NCBI GenBank assembly: GCA_003161635.1
Contig: PMOA01000084.1
Location: 1 to 51,377, forward strand
Reading direction: 5' to 3'
Source of the DNA: Limisphaerales bacterium
GTDB taxonomy: Bacteria > Verrucomicrobiota > Verrucomicrobiia > Limisphaerales > UBA11358
Length of the DNA stretch: 51,377 nt
Under the pieces are notes generated by a model. It made no database searches. It saw nothing but the letters and a program-made list of their open reading frames with translations, and was not told the origin of the DNA. This document shows positions 35,358 to 42,732 of this stretch, one piece after another. Position numbers and translations under genes: made by a program. Position 1 is the stretch's first letter. Each line of letters opens with the position of its first letter.

Positions 35358-36221
35358 ATGAAACTTAAAGGCATCAATGCGCTCATCACCGGCGGCAGCC
35401 AGGGACTCGGCAAAGCCATCGCCGGGCGTTTCCTGGTCGAAGGCGCGAACGCCGTCCTTTGTGCGCGCGGGGAAAAGGAGTTGCTCGCCACGCGCGACGA
35501 ACTGGCAAAACAATTTCCTTCGCAAAAAGTCCTGGCAAAAATTTGCGACGTTTCCAGCGAAACCCAGGTGAACGAACTCGTCGCGTTCGCGTTGCTTGAA
35601 CTCGGACCACTTCACGCGCTGGTATTGAACGCTGGTATTTACGGCCCGATGGGCGCGACGGAATCCGTTTCGCTCGAAGAATGGCGGCGCGCGATGGACA
35701 TCAATCTTTACGGTGTGTTGCTCCCGTGCCGCGCGGTCATTCCGCATTTCAAAAAAAGCGGTCATGGCAAAATTGTCATTCTTTCCGGTGGTGGCGCGAC
35801 GAATCCATTGCCGAACATCAGTGCTTACGCCGCATCGAAGGCCGCTGTGATCCGCCTTATGGAAACGTTGGCGGAGGAATTGAAAACGTTTCGCGTGGAC
35901 GTGAACGCAATTGCACCCGGAGCTTTGGCGACGCGGCTGGTGGACGAAGTTCTGGCCGCCGGTCCGGAAAAAGTCGGCGCGGCGTTCTACGAGAAAAACA
36001 AGCAATGGAAAGACAAAGGCGCCACGCCGCTTGAACTTGGCGCGAACCTCGCGGTCTATCTCGCCAGTGCGCAAAGCGATGGGATTACCGGCAAGCTCAT
36101 CAGCGCCCAGTGGGATCCGTGGGAAAAACTCCACGAACTCAAGGGCGATTTGAGCGGCGATATTTACACGCTGCGCCGTATTGTGCCGAAAGATCGCGGC
36201 AAAACCTGGGGCGATAAATGA
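35358..36221 (+). CDS. Classical short-chain dehydrogenase/reductase
   Basis: SDR of 287 residues from ATG 35358, two bases after the preceding stop. The longer frame to 35238 only reads through the upstream gene. The cofactor motif TGGSQGLGKAIAG is near the start, then NAGIYGPMG, the catalytic Ser in VILSGGGATN and YAASK. The C-terminal 40 residues (SAQWDPWEKLHELKGDLSGD) are extra to the core fold and may shape a sugar-nucleotide pocket. Likely oxidises or reduces a sugar intermediate of the pathway. Confidence 0.86.
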   Translation: MKLKGINALITGGSQGLGKAIAGRFLVEGANAVLCARGEKELLATRDELAKQFPSQKVLAKICDVSSETQVNELVAFALLELGPLHALVLNAGIYGPMGATESVSLEEWRRAMDINLYGVLLPCRAVIPHFKKSGHGKIVILSGGGATNPLPNISAYAASKAAVIRLMETLAEELKTFRVDVNAIAPGALATRLVDEVLAAGPEKVGAAFYEKNKQWKDKGATPLELGANLAVYLASAQSDGITGKLISAQWDPWEKLHELKGDLSGDIYTLRRIVPKDRGKTWGDK

Positions 36222-37207
36222 AATACGCGATTGTTGGTTGCGGATTGATTGGGAAAAAACGACTGGCCGGTTTGCCCGCCGGGTCCAAACTCGCTGTGGC
36301 CTGTGACACGAATTTGTCGCGCGCCGGGGAACTCGTAAAACTTGCGCAAGCCGGCCGCGCCGTCGCTGATTTCAAACAAGCCGTCGCCGATCCGCAGGTG
36401 GATGCAGTGATCGTGGCGACCATCAATTCCGCGCTTGCCGGGGTTGCCGCCGCCGCCATCCGCGCGGGCAAACACGTCATCGTTGAAAAACCAGCGGGCA
36501 TTTCCGTGAAGCAGATTGACGAATTGATTTCACTCGCGGAGAAGCACGGCGTTTGCGTCCGGGTCGGGTTCAATCATCGTTATCATCCGGCGTTCATCAA
36601 GGCGCGGGAAATTTTTAGGTCCGGCGTGATGGGCGAATTGATGTTTATTCGCGCGCGTTACGGCCATGGCGGGCGCGTCGGTTACGACAAGGAATGGCGC
36701 GCTGACCCGAAGCTTTCTGGCGGCGGCGAATTGATTGACCAGGGAATTCATTTGATTGATCTGGCGGGCTGGTTTCTTGGTTCTTTCACAAAAGTGGAAG
36801 GTCAGGCGACGACGTATTTCTGGAACATGCCGGTGGACGACAATGCCTTTTTGAATTTGCGGACGGCCAAAGGGCAGACCGCGTGGCTGCATGTCAGTTG
36901 CACCGAGTGGAAGAATCTTTTCTCGTTCGAGATTTACGGACGCAACACCAAGCTGCACATTGAAGGTCTCGGCGGCAGTTACGGTGTCGAAAAACTTTAC
37001 CATCACCAGATGAAGCCGGAAATGGGCCCGCCAGACACAAAGCTTTATGAATTTCCAGGCCCAGATGAATCGTGGCGAATCGAGATGACGGAATTTGAGA
37101 AGGACACTCAATTGAAGCGCAAGCCGGATGCCGGTCTTGCGGAAGCGCGCGCGGCACTCCAAATTGTCGAAGAAATTTATAAGAAAAGCGGAATGTCGGA
37201 TTTATGA
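36218..37207 (+). CDS. Gfo/Idh/MocA-family oxidoreductase
   Basis: NAD(P)-dependent oxidoreductase of 329 residues, often acting on a sugar or inositol ring. The Rossmann segment is YAIVGCGLIGKKRLAG, the EKPAG motif is VIVEKPAGISVKQI, and the catalytic histidine lies in LIDQGIHLIDLAGWF. Starts with an ATGA overlap on the SDR gene and overlaps the kinase gene by four bases at its end. Together with the SDR it could carry out a redox pair on a heptose or related sugar. Confidence 0.9.
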   Translation: MKYAIVGCGLIGKKRLAGLPAGSKLAVACDTNLSRAGELVKLAQAGRAVADFKQAVADPQVDAVIVATINSALAGVAAAAIRAGKHVIVEKPAGISVKQIDELISLAEKHGVCVRVGFNHRYHPAFIKAREIFRSGVMGELMFIRARYGHGGRVGYDKEWRADPKLSGGGELIDQGIHLIDLAGWFLGSFTKVEGQATTYFWNMPVDDNAFLNLRTAKGQTAWLHVSCTEWKNLFSFEIYGRNTKLHIEGLGGSYGVEKLYHHQMKPEMGPPDTKLYEFPGPDESWRIEMTEFEKDTQLKRKPDAGLAEARAALQIVEEIYKKSGMSDL

Positions 37208-38184
37208 TCATTGCGCGTTCTCCACTTCGTGTCACGCTCGGCGGCGGCGGGACGGATTTGCCGTCTTACTACGAGCAGTTCGGCGGATTTCTCATCGCCG
37301 CGGCAATTGACAAATATGTTTATATCACGGTGCATGAAACGTTCGTGCCCGACCTCATCGTCAAATATTCCGAACTGGAGCGTGTGCCGGACGCGGCGCA
37401 ATTGAAGCACCCGATCCTCCGTGAAGCTTTTGCCCTGCTTGGCTTGGACGGGCGCGGACTGGAACTGGCCTCGATGGCCGACATTCCCGCCGGCACGGGA
37501 CTCGGTTCGTCCGGCAGTTTCACCATCGCGCTGCTCAAGGCGCTGCACGCCCACAAAAAAGACCTGGTGCATCCCGCCGAACTCGCTGCGCAGGCGTGCG
37601 AAATCGAACTGGGGCGCCTCAAGGAACCCATCGGCAAACAGGATCAATACATCGCGGCCTACGGCGGCATCACCTGTTTCAAATTTCTGCCGGACGGCAA
37701 AGTTGAGGCGTGGCCGCTGAAGCTTGCCGATGAAACGCGCGACAATCTCGAAGACAATTTGCTCCTCTTTTTCACCGGTTATTCGCGTTCGGCGTCGGCG
37801 ATTCTGAAAGAGCAGGATCAGAAGTCGAAACAAGCCGACGCGGGGATGATTGAGAATCTGCACTTCGTCAAAGACCTCGGCCTGCAGAGCCAGCATGCGC
37901 TCGAAAACGGTGATTTGCGCGAATTTGCGCGGCTCATGGATGTGCATTGGCAACGCAAAAAACAGCGTAGCGGCGGGATGAGCAATCCCAAGATCAACGA
38001 GTGGTATGACCTGGCGATGGCCAACGGCGCGCTCGGCGGCAAACTCATCGGTGCGGGCGGCGGCGGCTTCCTGATGTTTTACGCCGAGGACAAGTCCAAA
38101 CTGCGTCACGCCATGCGGCAGGCCGGGCTCAAGGAAGTCCGCTTTCGTTTCGATTTCGAAGGCACGAAACTCGTCAACTCGTGA
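37204..38184 (+). CDS. hddA: GHMP-family kinase, D-glycero-alpha-D-manno-heptose 7-phosphate kinase-like
   Basis: GHMP kinase of 326 residues. It begins IIARSPLRVTLGGGGTDLP, a form specific to the HddA/fucokinase-like branch. The phosphate loop is IPAGTGLGSSGSFTIAL at residues 94-110. The C-terminal GGKLIGAGGGGFLMFY is motif 3. HddA phosphorylates heptose 7-phosphate at C1 in the GDP-heptose pathway. The following genes for a nucleotidyltransferase, an SIS isomerase and a HAD phosphatase support that reading. Start and stop both overlap neighbours. Confidence 0.82.
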   Translation: MIIARSPLRVTLGGGGTDLPSYYEQFGGFLIAAAIDKYVYITVHETFVPDLIVKYSELERVPDAAQLKHPILREAFALLGLDGRGLELASMADIPAGTGLGSSGSFTIALLKALHAHKKDLVHPAELAAQACEIELGRLKEPIGKQDQYIAAYGGITCFKFLPDGKVEAWPLKLADETRDNLEDNLLLFFTGYSRSASAILKEQDQKSKQADAGMIENLHFVKDLGLQSQHALENGDLREFARLMDVHWQRKKQRSGGMSNPKINEWYDLAMANGALGGKLIGAGGGGFLMFYAEDKSKLRHAMRQAGLKEVRFRFDFEGTKLVNS

Positions 38185-38921
38185 AAACCGACCGCCTCGA
38201 GGGCGTCGCCGCCACGCTCGACATTCCCGTTGCCATTCTCGCGGGCGGACTCGCCACGCGGCTGCGGCCCATCACGGAAAAAATTCCCAAATCACTCGTG
38301 CCCGTCGCGGGTAAACCGTTTCTGGCACACCAGCTCGAATTGCTTCAGTCCCGCGGCATCCGCCGCGCAGTGCTGTGCATCGGTTATCTCGGCGAAATGA
38401 TTCAACGCGAGTTCGGCAACGGCTCGACCTATGGCATCCGGCTGGATTATTCATTCGATGGCCCGAAACCGCTTGGAACGGGTGGCGCAATCAAACGTGC
38501 GCTGCCGCTGCTCGGCGATGAGTTTTTCGTGCTCTACGGGGATTCGTATTTGCCGGTTGAATACCGTCCCATCGCGGAATTTTTCCGGCATAGCGGCAAG
38601 CTCGGTTGCATGACGGTCTATCGCAACGAGGGGCATTACGACACCAGCAACGTCGTTTTTCGCGACGGTGAAATCGCGGTTTATGACAAAAAGAACCGCC
38701 CGCCGGAAATGCGGCACATTGATTACGGCCTGAGCCTGTTCAAAGCGGCAGTGTTTAATTCATATTCCGCCGACCAGCCGTTCGACCTGGCCGGAGTCAT
38801 GGGCAGGCTTGTTCGCGAAAGGCAACTCGCCGGTTACGAAGTGCGCGAACGCTTTTACGAAATCGGTTCGCCTGCAGGCTTGGCAGAACTCGAATCGCTG
38901 CTAAAATCAAAATCACCATGA
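38181..38921 (+). CDS. hddC: Sugar-1-phosphate nucleotidyltransferase, HddC-like
   Basis: NTP_transferase protein of 246 residues with GTG start at 38181 in a GTGA overlap. N-terminal AILAGGLATRLRPITEKIPKS and VPVAGKPF make the nucleotide-binding loop; LYGDSYLP contains the metal-binding aspartate. HddC guanylylates D-glycero-alpha-D-manno-heptose 1-phosphate. The assignment rests on position after an HddA-like kinase. The specificity for GTP cannot be seen directly. Confidence 0.75.
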   Translation: MKTDRLEGVAATLDIPVAILAGGLATRLRPITEKIPKSLVPVAGKPFLAHQLELLQSRGIRRAVLCIGYLGEMIQREFGNGSTYGIRLDYSFDGPKPLGTGGAIKRALPLLGDEFFVLYGDSYLPVEYRPIAEFFRHSGKLGCMTVYRNEGHYDTSNVVFRDGEIAVYDKKNRPPEMRHIDYGLSLFKAAVFNSYSADQPFDLAGVMGRLVRERQLAGYEVRERFYEIGSPAGLAELESLLKSKSP

Positions 38922-39514
38922 GCTTTGCCAAACAATTCCTCGACGAAGTCCAGAAACTTGTCTCTGCCCTCAACACCGATGCCATCGAAAAGGCCGTGAC
39001 CGAACTAGCCCGCGTGCGCGAGCGCGGCGGACGGCTATTCATCCTCGGGGTCGGCGGCAGCGCGGCCAACGCCAGCCACGCCGTCAACGACTTCCGCAAA
39101 ATCTGCGGATTCGAGGCTTATGCGCCCACCGACAACGTTTCCGAACTTACCGCCCGCACCAACGACGAGGGCTGGGCGACGGTTTTCTCCGAGTGGCTCA
39201 AAGGCAGCCGGCTGAACGCAAAGGACGGCCTGCTCATTTTTTCCGTCGGCGGAGGCAATCTGGAGAAAAACGTCAGTCCCAACCTGGTCAGCGCAATTCA
39301 ACTCGCCAGGCAGGTTGGCGCCTCGGTTGTCGGCATCGTTGGACGCGACGGCGGTTACACCGCGAAGGAAGCGACGGCGTGCGTCATCGTGCCGACGGTC
39401 AACCCCGACCATGTGACACCGCACTCCGAGGCGTTTCAGGCGGTGATTTGGCATTTGTTCGTCTCCCATCCCAAACTCAAAGTCGGCCAGACCAAATGGG
39501 AGTCAACGAAATGA
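38918..39514 (+). CDS. gmhA: SIS-domain sugar isomerase, GmhA-like
   Basis: A 198-residue SIS protein resembling sedoheptulose 7-phosphate isomerase. The phosphate-binding loop is GVGGSAANASHAVNDFRK at about residues 45-62, with IFSVGGGNLEKN and the late histidines in VTPHSEAFQAVIWHLF. ATGA overlap with the nucleotidyltransferase gene. GmhA makes heptose 7-phosphate, upstream of the kinase and phosphatase. The stop codon lies within the left arm of a palindromic element. Confidence 0.8.
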   Translation: MSFAKQFLDEVQKLVSALNTDAIEKAVTELARVRERGGRLFILGVGGSAANASHAVNDFRKICGFEAYAPTDNVSELTARTNDEGWATVFSEWLKGSRLNAKDGLLIFSVGGGNLEKNVSPNLVSAIQLARQVGASVVGIVGRDGGYTAKEATACVIVPTVNPDHVTPHSEAFQAVIWHLFVSHPKLKVGQTKWESTK

Positions 39515-39688
39515 CTAATTTCTAAATCCGAATGACTAAGGAGACAGTTTCAAAATCCTGTAGCAGCCGAGGTAACGAGGCTCATCCTTCAAGGAAATTG
39601 AAGCCTTCTCACGTCGGCTGCTACGCTTTTGAAAACAGCTTATTGGGCGTCGTGATTATTTCGTCATTAGGATTTAGTTATTAGTCAT
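39511..39688. repeat. Nested inverted-repeat (MITE-like) element
   Basis: Outer 28-base arms at 39511-39538 and 39661-39688 match at 24 of 28 positions in inverted orientation (ATGACTAAT..CTAAATCC.AATGAC.A). An inner pair, GTAGCAGCCGA at 39560-39570 and TCGGCTGCTAC at 39614-39624, is perfect. The element fills the gap between the SIS and HAD genes. Its left arm supplies the stop codon of the SIS gene. The inner unit recurs at 42663-42732. Confidence 0.8.
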
Positions 39689-39703
39689 TCATTCCAAAAT
39701 ACC

Positions 39704-40267
39704 GTGCCCCCCATTTCCAACAAACTCGTTCCAGCCGTTTTCCTTGACCGTGACGGCGTCATCAACCGCGCGTTAGAGCGCGACAGCAGACCGTATCCGC
39801 CAAGGAGTTTGAGCGAATTTGAAATTCTCCCCGAGGTTCCTGCCGCGTGCGCGAAACTCAAGCAGGCCGGGTTTTTGCTCATCGTGGTGACCAACCAGCC
39901 GGACGTGGGGCGTGGCACGCTTAAAAAAGAAATCGTCGAAGCCATTCATGCCGGAATGTGCCGCCAGTTGCCGATTGACCGCGTCGAGGTTTGTTACCAT
40001 CCCGGCCAGGGCGCGTCGGAGTGCGATTGCCGCAAGCCCAAGCCCGGCATGTTGCTGCGGGCGGCAAAGGAACTGGGCATTGACCTCGCACAAAGCTGGA
40101 TGGTGGGCGACCGCTGGCGCGACATTGATTGCGGCCACGCCACCGGATGCCGGACGATCTTCATTGATCGGGGTTATGCGGAGGAACTCCAGAAAAAACC
40201 GGATTTTTCGGCTGGCAACTTGGCCGAAGCTGTGGATATTATCTTGCGTGAATCGAATAATCACTGA
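39704..40267 (+). CDS. gmhB: HAD-family D,D-heptose 1,7-bisphosphate phosphatase-like protein
   Basis: Histidinol-phosphatase-type HAD phosphatase of 187 residues with a GTG start at 39704. The catalytic motif is FLDRDGVIN (nucleophile Asp15 and Asp17). TNQPDVGRG is motif II. The zinc loop CYHPGQGASECDCRKPKPGM and the metal site VGDRWRDIDCG complete the GmhB signature. GmhB removes the C7 phosphate of heptose bisphosphate, which fits the kinase, isomerase and nucleotidyltransferase next to it. Confidence 0.87.
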   Translation: MPPISNKLVPAVFLDRDGVINRALERDSRPYPPRSLSEFEILPEVPAACAKLKQAGFLLIVVTNQPDVGRGTLKKEIVEAIHAGMCRQLPIDRVEVCYHPGQGASECDCRKPKPGMLLRAAKELGIDLAQSWMVGDRWRDIDCGHATGCRTIFIDRGYAEELQKKPDFSAGNLAEAVDIILRESNNH

Positions 40268-40289
40268 AATTGACCAATCGCTTTGAATC

Positions 40290-41009
40290 ATGAGCACATT
40301 GAAAGATTTGAGAGTAAAACTTTTCGCCGACGGCGCGGACAAGGCCGGGATGCTTCAATTGAACGCAAATCCGCTCATCAAAGGCATGACCACCAACCCC
40401 ACGCTCATGCGCAAGGCCGGCCTCACCGATTTTGAAGCGTTCGCGCGCGACATTTTGCAGCACATCACGGAGAAACCGATTTCGCTTGAAGTGTTTTCCG
40501 ATGAATTTCCAGAAATGCGGCGGCAGGCGCTCAAGATCAACGACTGGGCAAAGAACGTTTACGTCAAAATCCCCATTACCAACACGCGCGACGAATCTTC
40601 GCTGCCGCTCGTCCGCGAACTGGCACACGAAGGTGTAAAACTCAACGTCACTGCGATTCTTACCCTGGAGCAGGTCGCCGGTGTTGCCAAAGCGCTGAAT
40701 CCCAAAGTGCCGGCGGTGGTGTCCGTGTTTGCGGGCCGCATTGCGGACACCGGGGTTGACCCGATGCCGCAGATGCGCGCGAGCAAAAAGCTCCTGGCCG
40801 GTCTGCCCCAGGCGGAATTGCTATGGGCGAGCGTCCGTGAAGTGCTGAACATTTTTCAGGCCAACGATTGCGGCTGCGACATCGTGACCGTGCCGCACGA
40901 CATTCTGGCCAAGGCGATGAAGATGACCGGAATGGACTTGAAAGAATTGTCGCTGGATACCGTGAAGATGTTCGCCGCTGACGCGAAGGCGGCAGGCTTT
41001 TCGCTTTGA
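40290..41009 (+). CDS. Transaldolase-family protein
   Basis: A 239-residue class I aldolase-like protein of the short transaldolase / fructose-6-phosphate aldolase group. The Schiff-base lysine is Lys93 in VYVKIPITN, and early TTNPTLMRKAG and NVTAILTLEQ are family motifs. It lies 22 bases after the HAD gene. A transaldolase can produce sedoheptulose 7-phosphate, the substrate of GmhA, so it may feed the heptose branch; whether it transfers or cleaves cannot be read. Last plus-strand gene of the run; converges with the GT4 gene. Confidence 0.85.
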   Translation: MSTLKDLRVKLFADGADKAGMLQLNANPLIKGMTTNPTLMRKAGLTDFEAFARDILQHITEKPISLEVFSDEFPEMRRQALKINDWAKNVYVKIPITNTRDESSLPLVRELAHEGVKLNVTAILTLEQVAGVAKALNPKVPAVVSVFAGRIADTGVDPMPQMRASKKLLAGLPQAELLWASVREVLNIFQANDCGCDIVTVPHDILAKAMKMTGMDLKELSLDTVKMFAADAKAAGFSL

Positions 41010-41015
41010 GCGGCG

Positions 41016-42134
41016 TTATCGCCGACGGGCTGCTTCCGATTCCAGCCAGTCGCAGGCTGGCGGCAGCACTTGTTCCCATTGATGCATCTTGGCGCGCTGC
41101 CAGGCGTTGATGCGCAGCTGCTCGTATTTTTCCGGCGTTTTAAGGATCGCCACAATCGAATCCGTCACGGACTCCGGCGTTTCGGTCTGCGTGACAAATC
41201 CAGTTTCGCCATGCACGGTGGAATCCACCAGGCCGCCGACGGGATAGACAACGGCCGGCGTTCCCATCGCATTGGCTTCAATGACATTCAAACCCCAGCC
41301 TTCGCGCAGGGATGTGTGCAGCAGAAAATGTGACTGCCGGAGCAGACGATTTTTTTCCACCTCATCAACCAGCCCGGCGAACTCGACGCGCGCGGCGAGA
41401 TTGAGTTTATCAACCAGCTGCTTCAATTGCGCTTCCACCTCGCCGGTGCCAACAATCGTCAGGCGGGCATCCACCTGCCGCTGCAACAGAACGGCGACGG
41501 CCCGGATCGCGTGGTCAACCCGCTTGTTCGGCGCCAGCCGCGATGGACCCACGATGAGCCGCAACGGCGATTCGATTTTTTTCGGTTCCAGCGCCTCCAG
41601 CGGCTTTGTGTCCGTGCCGTTGGGGAAGACGTGTATTTCTCGCACTCCGTGCTGCGCGAGAATTTTCCGCGTGGAATCGGACGGCGTCCAGAACGGCACG
41701 TTGCGGTAAAGCCAGTGCGTCCAGCGCTCCTGCCAGCTGCCGATGGTGCTGATGGGCCACGGGTAGAAAGAATTCCAAATTGGCCCCAAAACCTCGTGGA
41801 TGTAAGCCACGCAATTCGTTTTTGCCCACCACGGTGCATACCACGGAATCCCGTGATGCTGATCAATCACCAGGTCAAAACGCTTTTGCCGGCGATGCCA
41901 CTGGACGGCCTTCAACACGGACGAACCCTTGCCGCCGCCCCGGACAATTTTTATTCCCCGCGCCTCGCCTTCCGGTTGCGCACCGGGAAAATTGTTTGCA
42001 AACCAGTAAACTTCGTGTCCGCGCCGGACCAGTTCGGCGAGGTAGGCCAGGCTGACACGCTCTGCGCCGCCGGAAATCGGATTCTCCGGGTCGCGCCAGT
42101 TGAGCATCAGAAATCGCATGACGGACCGGGTCAC
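41016..42134 (-). CDS. GT4-family glycosyltransferase
   Basis: GT-B fold glycosyltransferase of 372 residues (or 367 from the ATG at 42119). The acceptor loop PENPISGGAERVSL is near the N-terminus, the hinge LIVGPSRLAPNKRVDHAI marks the donor domain, and REGWGLNVIEANAMGTPAV is the EX7E motif. The GTG start at 42134 overlaps the stop of the RfaE2-type gene, suggesting coupling; the ATG at 42119 is the alternative. Pairing with a heptose nucleotidyltransferase makes a heptosyl- or mannosyl-transfer plausible. Confidence 0.87.
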   Translation of the reverse strand: MTRSVMRFLMLNWRDPENPISGGAERVSLAYLAELVRRGHEVYWFANNFPGAQPEGEARGIKIVRGGGKGSSVLKAVQWHRRQKRFDLVIDQHHGIPWYAPWWAKTNCVAYIHEVLGPIWNSFYPWPISTIGSWQERWTHWLYRNVPFWTPSDSTRKILAQHGVREIHVFPNGTDTKPLEALEPKKIESPLRLIVGPSRLAPNKRVDHAIRAVAVLLQRQVDARLTIVGTGEVEAQLKQLVDKLNLAARVEFAGLVDEVEKNRLLRQSHFLLHTSLREGWGLNVIEANAMGTPAVVYPVGGLVDSTVHGETGFVTQTETPESVTDSIVAILKTPEKYEQLRINAWQRAKMHQWEQVLPPACDWLESEAARRR

Positions 42135-42616
42135 AGCCGGGAAATTTTTTCGAGCAACGCCGTGGTGGATTTTCCCGGAACAAAGGGAATAATCACAATT
42201 TTCCCGCCCGCCTGTTCAACGGCCCGGCGTTCGTCCTGATTCAGCGTCTCCAAAGTGTAATCGCCACCTTTGACGTAAATATCGGGTCTTGCCGCCGACA
42301 GGAATTTTGTCGCCGTTTTTTCAGCAAAAACGCAAACCCCGTCCACGCTCGCCAGTGCGGCGAGGATGGCCGCGCGGTCGGCCTCGGAATTCACCGGACG
42401 GCCCGCGCCTTTCAGTTGGCGCGTTGCAGTGTCGCCATTGACGCCAACCAGCAGTGCGTCACCGAAATTGCGCGCGGTTTCGAGATAGATCACATGGCCC
42501 AAATGCAGAATGTCAAAGCAGCCGTTGGTGACGACCAGTTTCCTGCCACTTGCGCGCATGGCTGTCCGCCACTCTGGCAATTTGTCCCACGCAATGATTT
42601 TCTCACGGAAGTTCAC
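42131..42616 (-). CDS. RfaE2-type heptose 1-phosphate adenylyltransferase
   Basis: Cytidylyltransferase-fold protein of 161 residues matching the C-terminal domain of HldE/RfaE. The nucleotide motif TNGCFDILHLGH is at 30-41, with GVNGDTATRQLKG and the later YVKGGDYTLETL typical. It adenylylates D-glycero-beta-D-manno-heptose 1-phosphate to ADP-heptose. No separate kinase domain of the RfaE1 type is in the window. Overlaps the GT4 gene by four bases. Confidence 0.9.
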   Translation of the reverse strand: MNFREKIIAWDKLPEWRTAMRASGRKLVVTNGCFDILHLGHVIYLETARNFGDALLVGVNGDTATRQLKGAGRPVNSEADRAAILAALASVDGVCVFAEKTATKFLSAARPDIYVKGGDYTLETLNQDERRAVEQAGGKIVIIPFVPGKSTTALLEKISRL

Positions 42617-42662
42617 GCGGCTATTTTGCCCGCCCGCCGCCGATTGGCAACGATTTACCGCC

Positions 42663-42732
42663 GGAGCAGCCGACGTGAGGCGGCTCGGACTTTTCTTTTG
42701 AGAAGAATGAGCGGACTCATGTCCGCTGCTAC
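42663..42732. repeat. GTAGCAGC-type palindromic element at the end of the debranching gene
   Basis: Same family as the inner unit at 39560-39624. It opens with GGAGCAGCCGACGTGAGGC and ends GCGGACTCATGTCCGCTGCT followed by AC, pairing end to end with local mismatches. The TAG in its GTAGC terminus (42729-42731) is the stop codon of the debranching enzyme. Confidence 0.75.
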
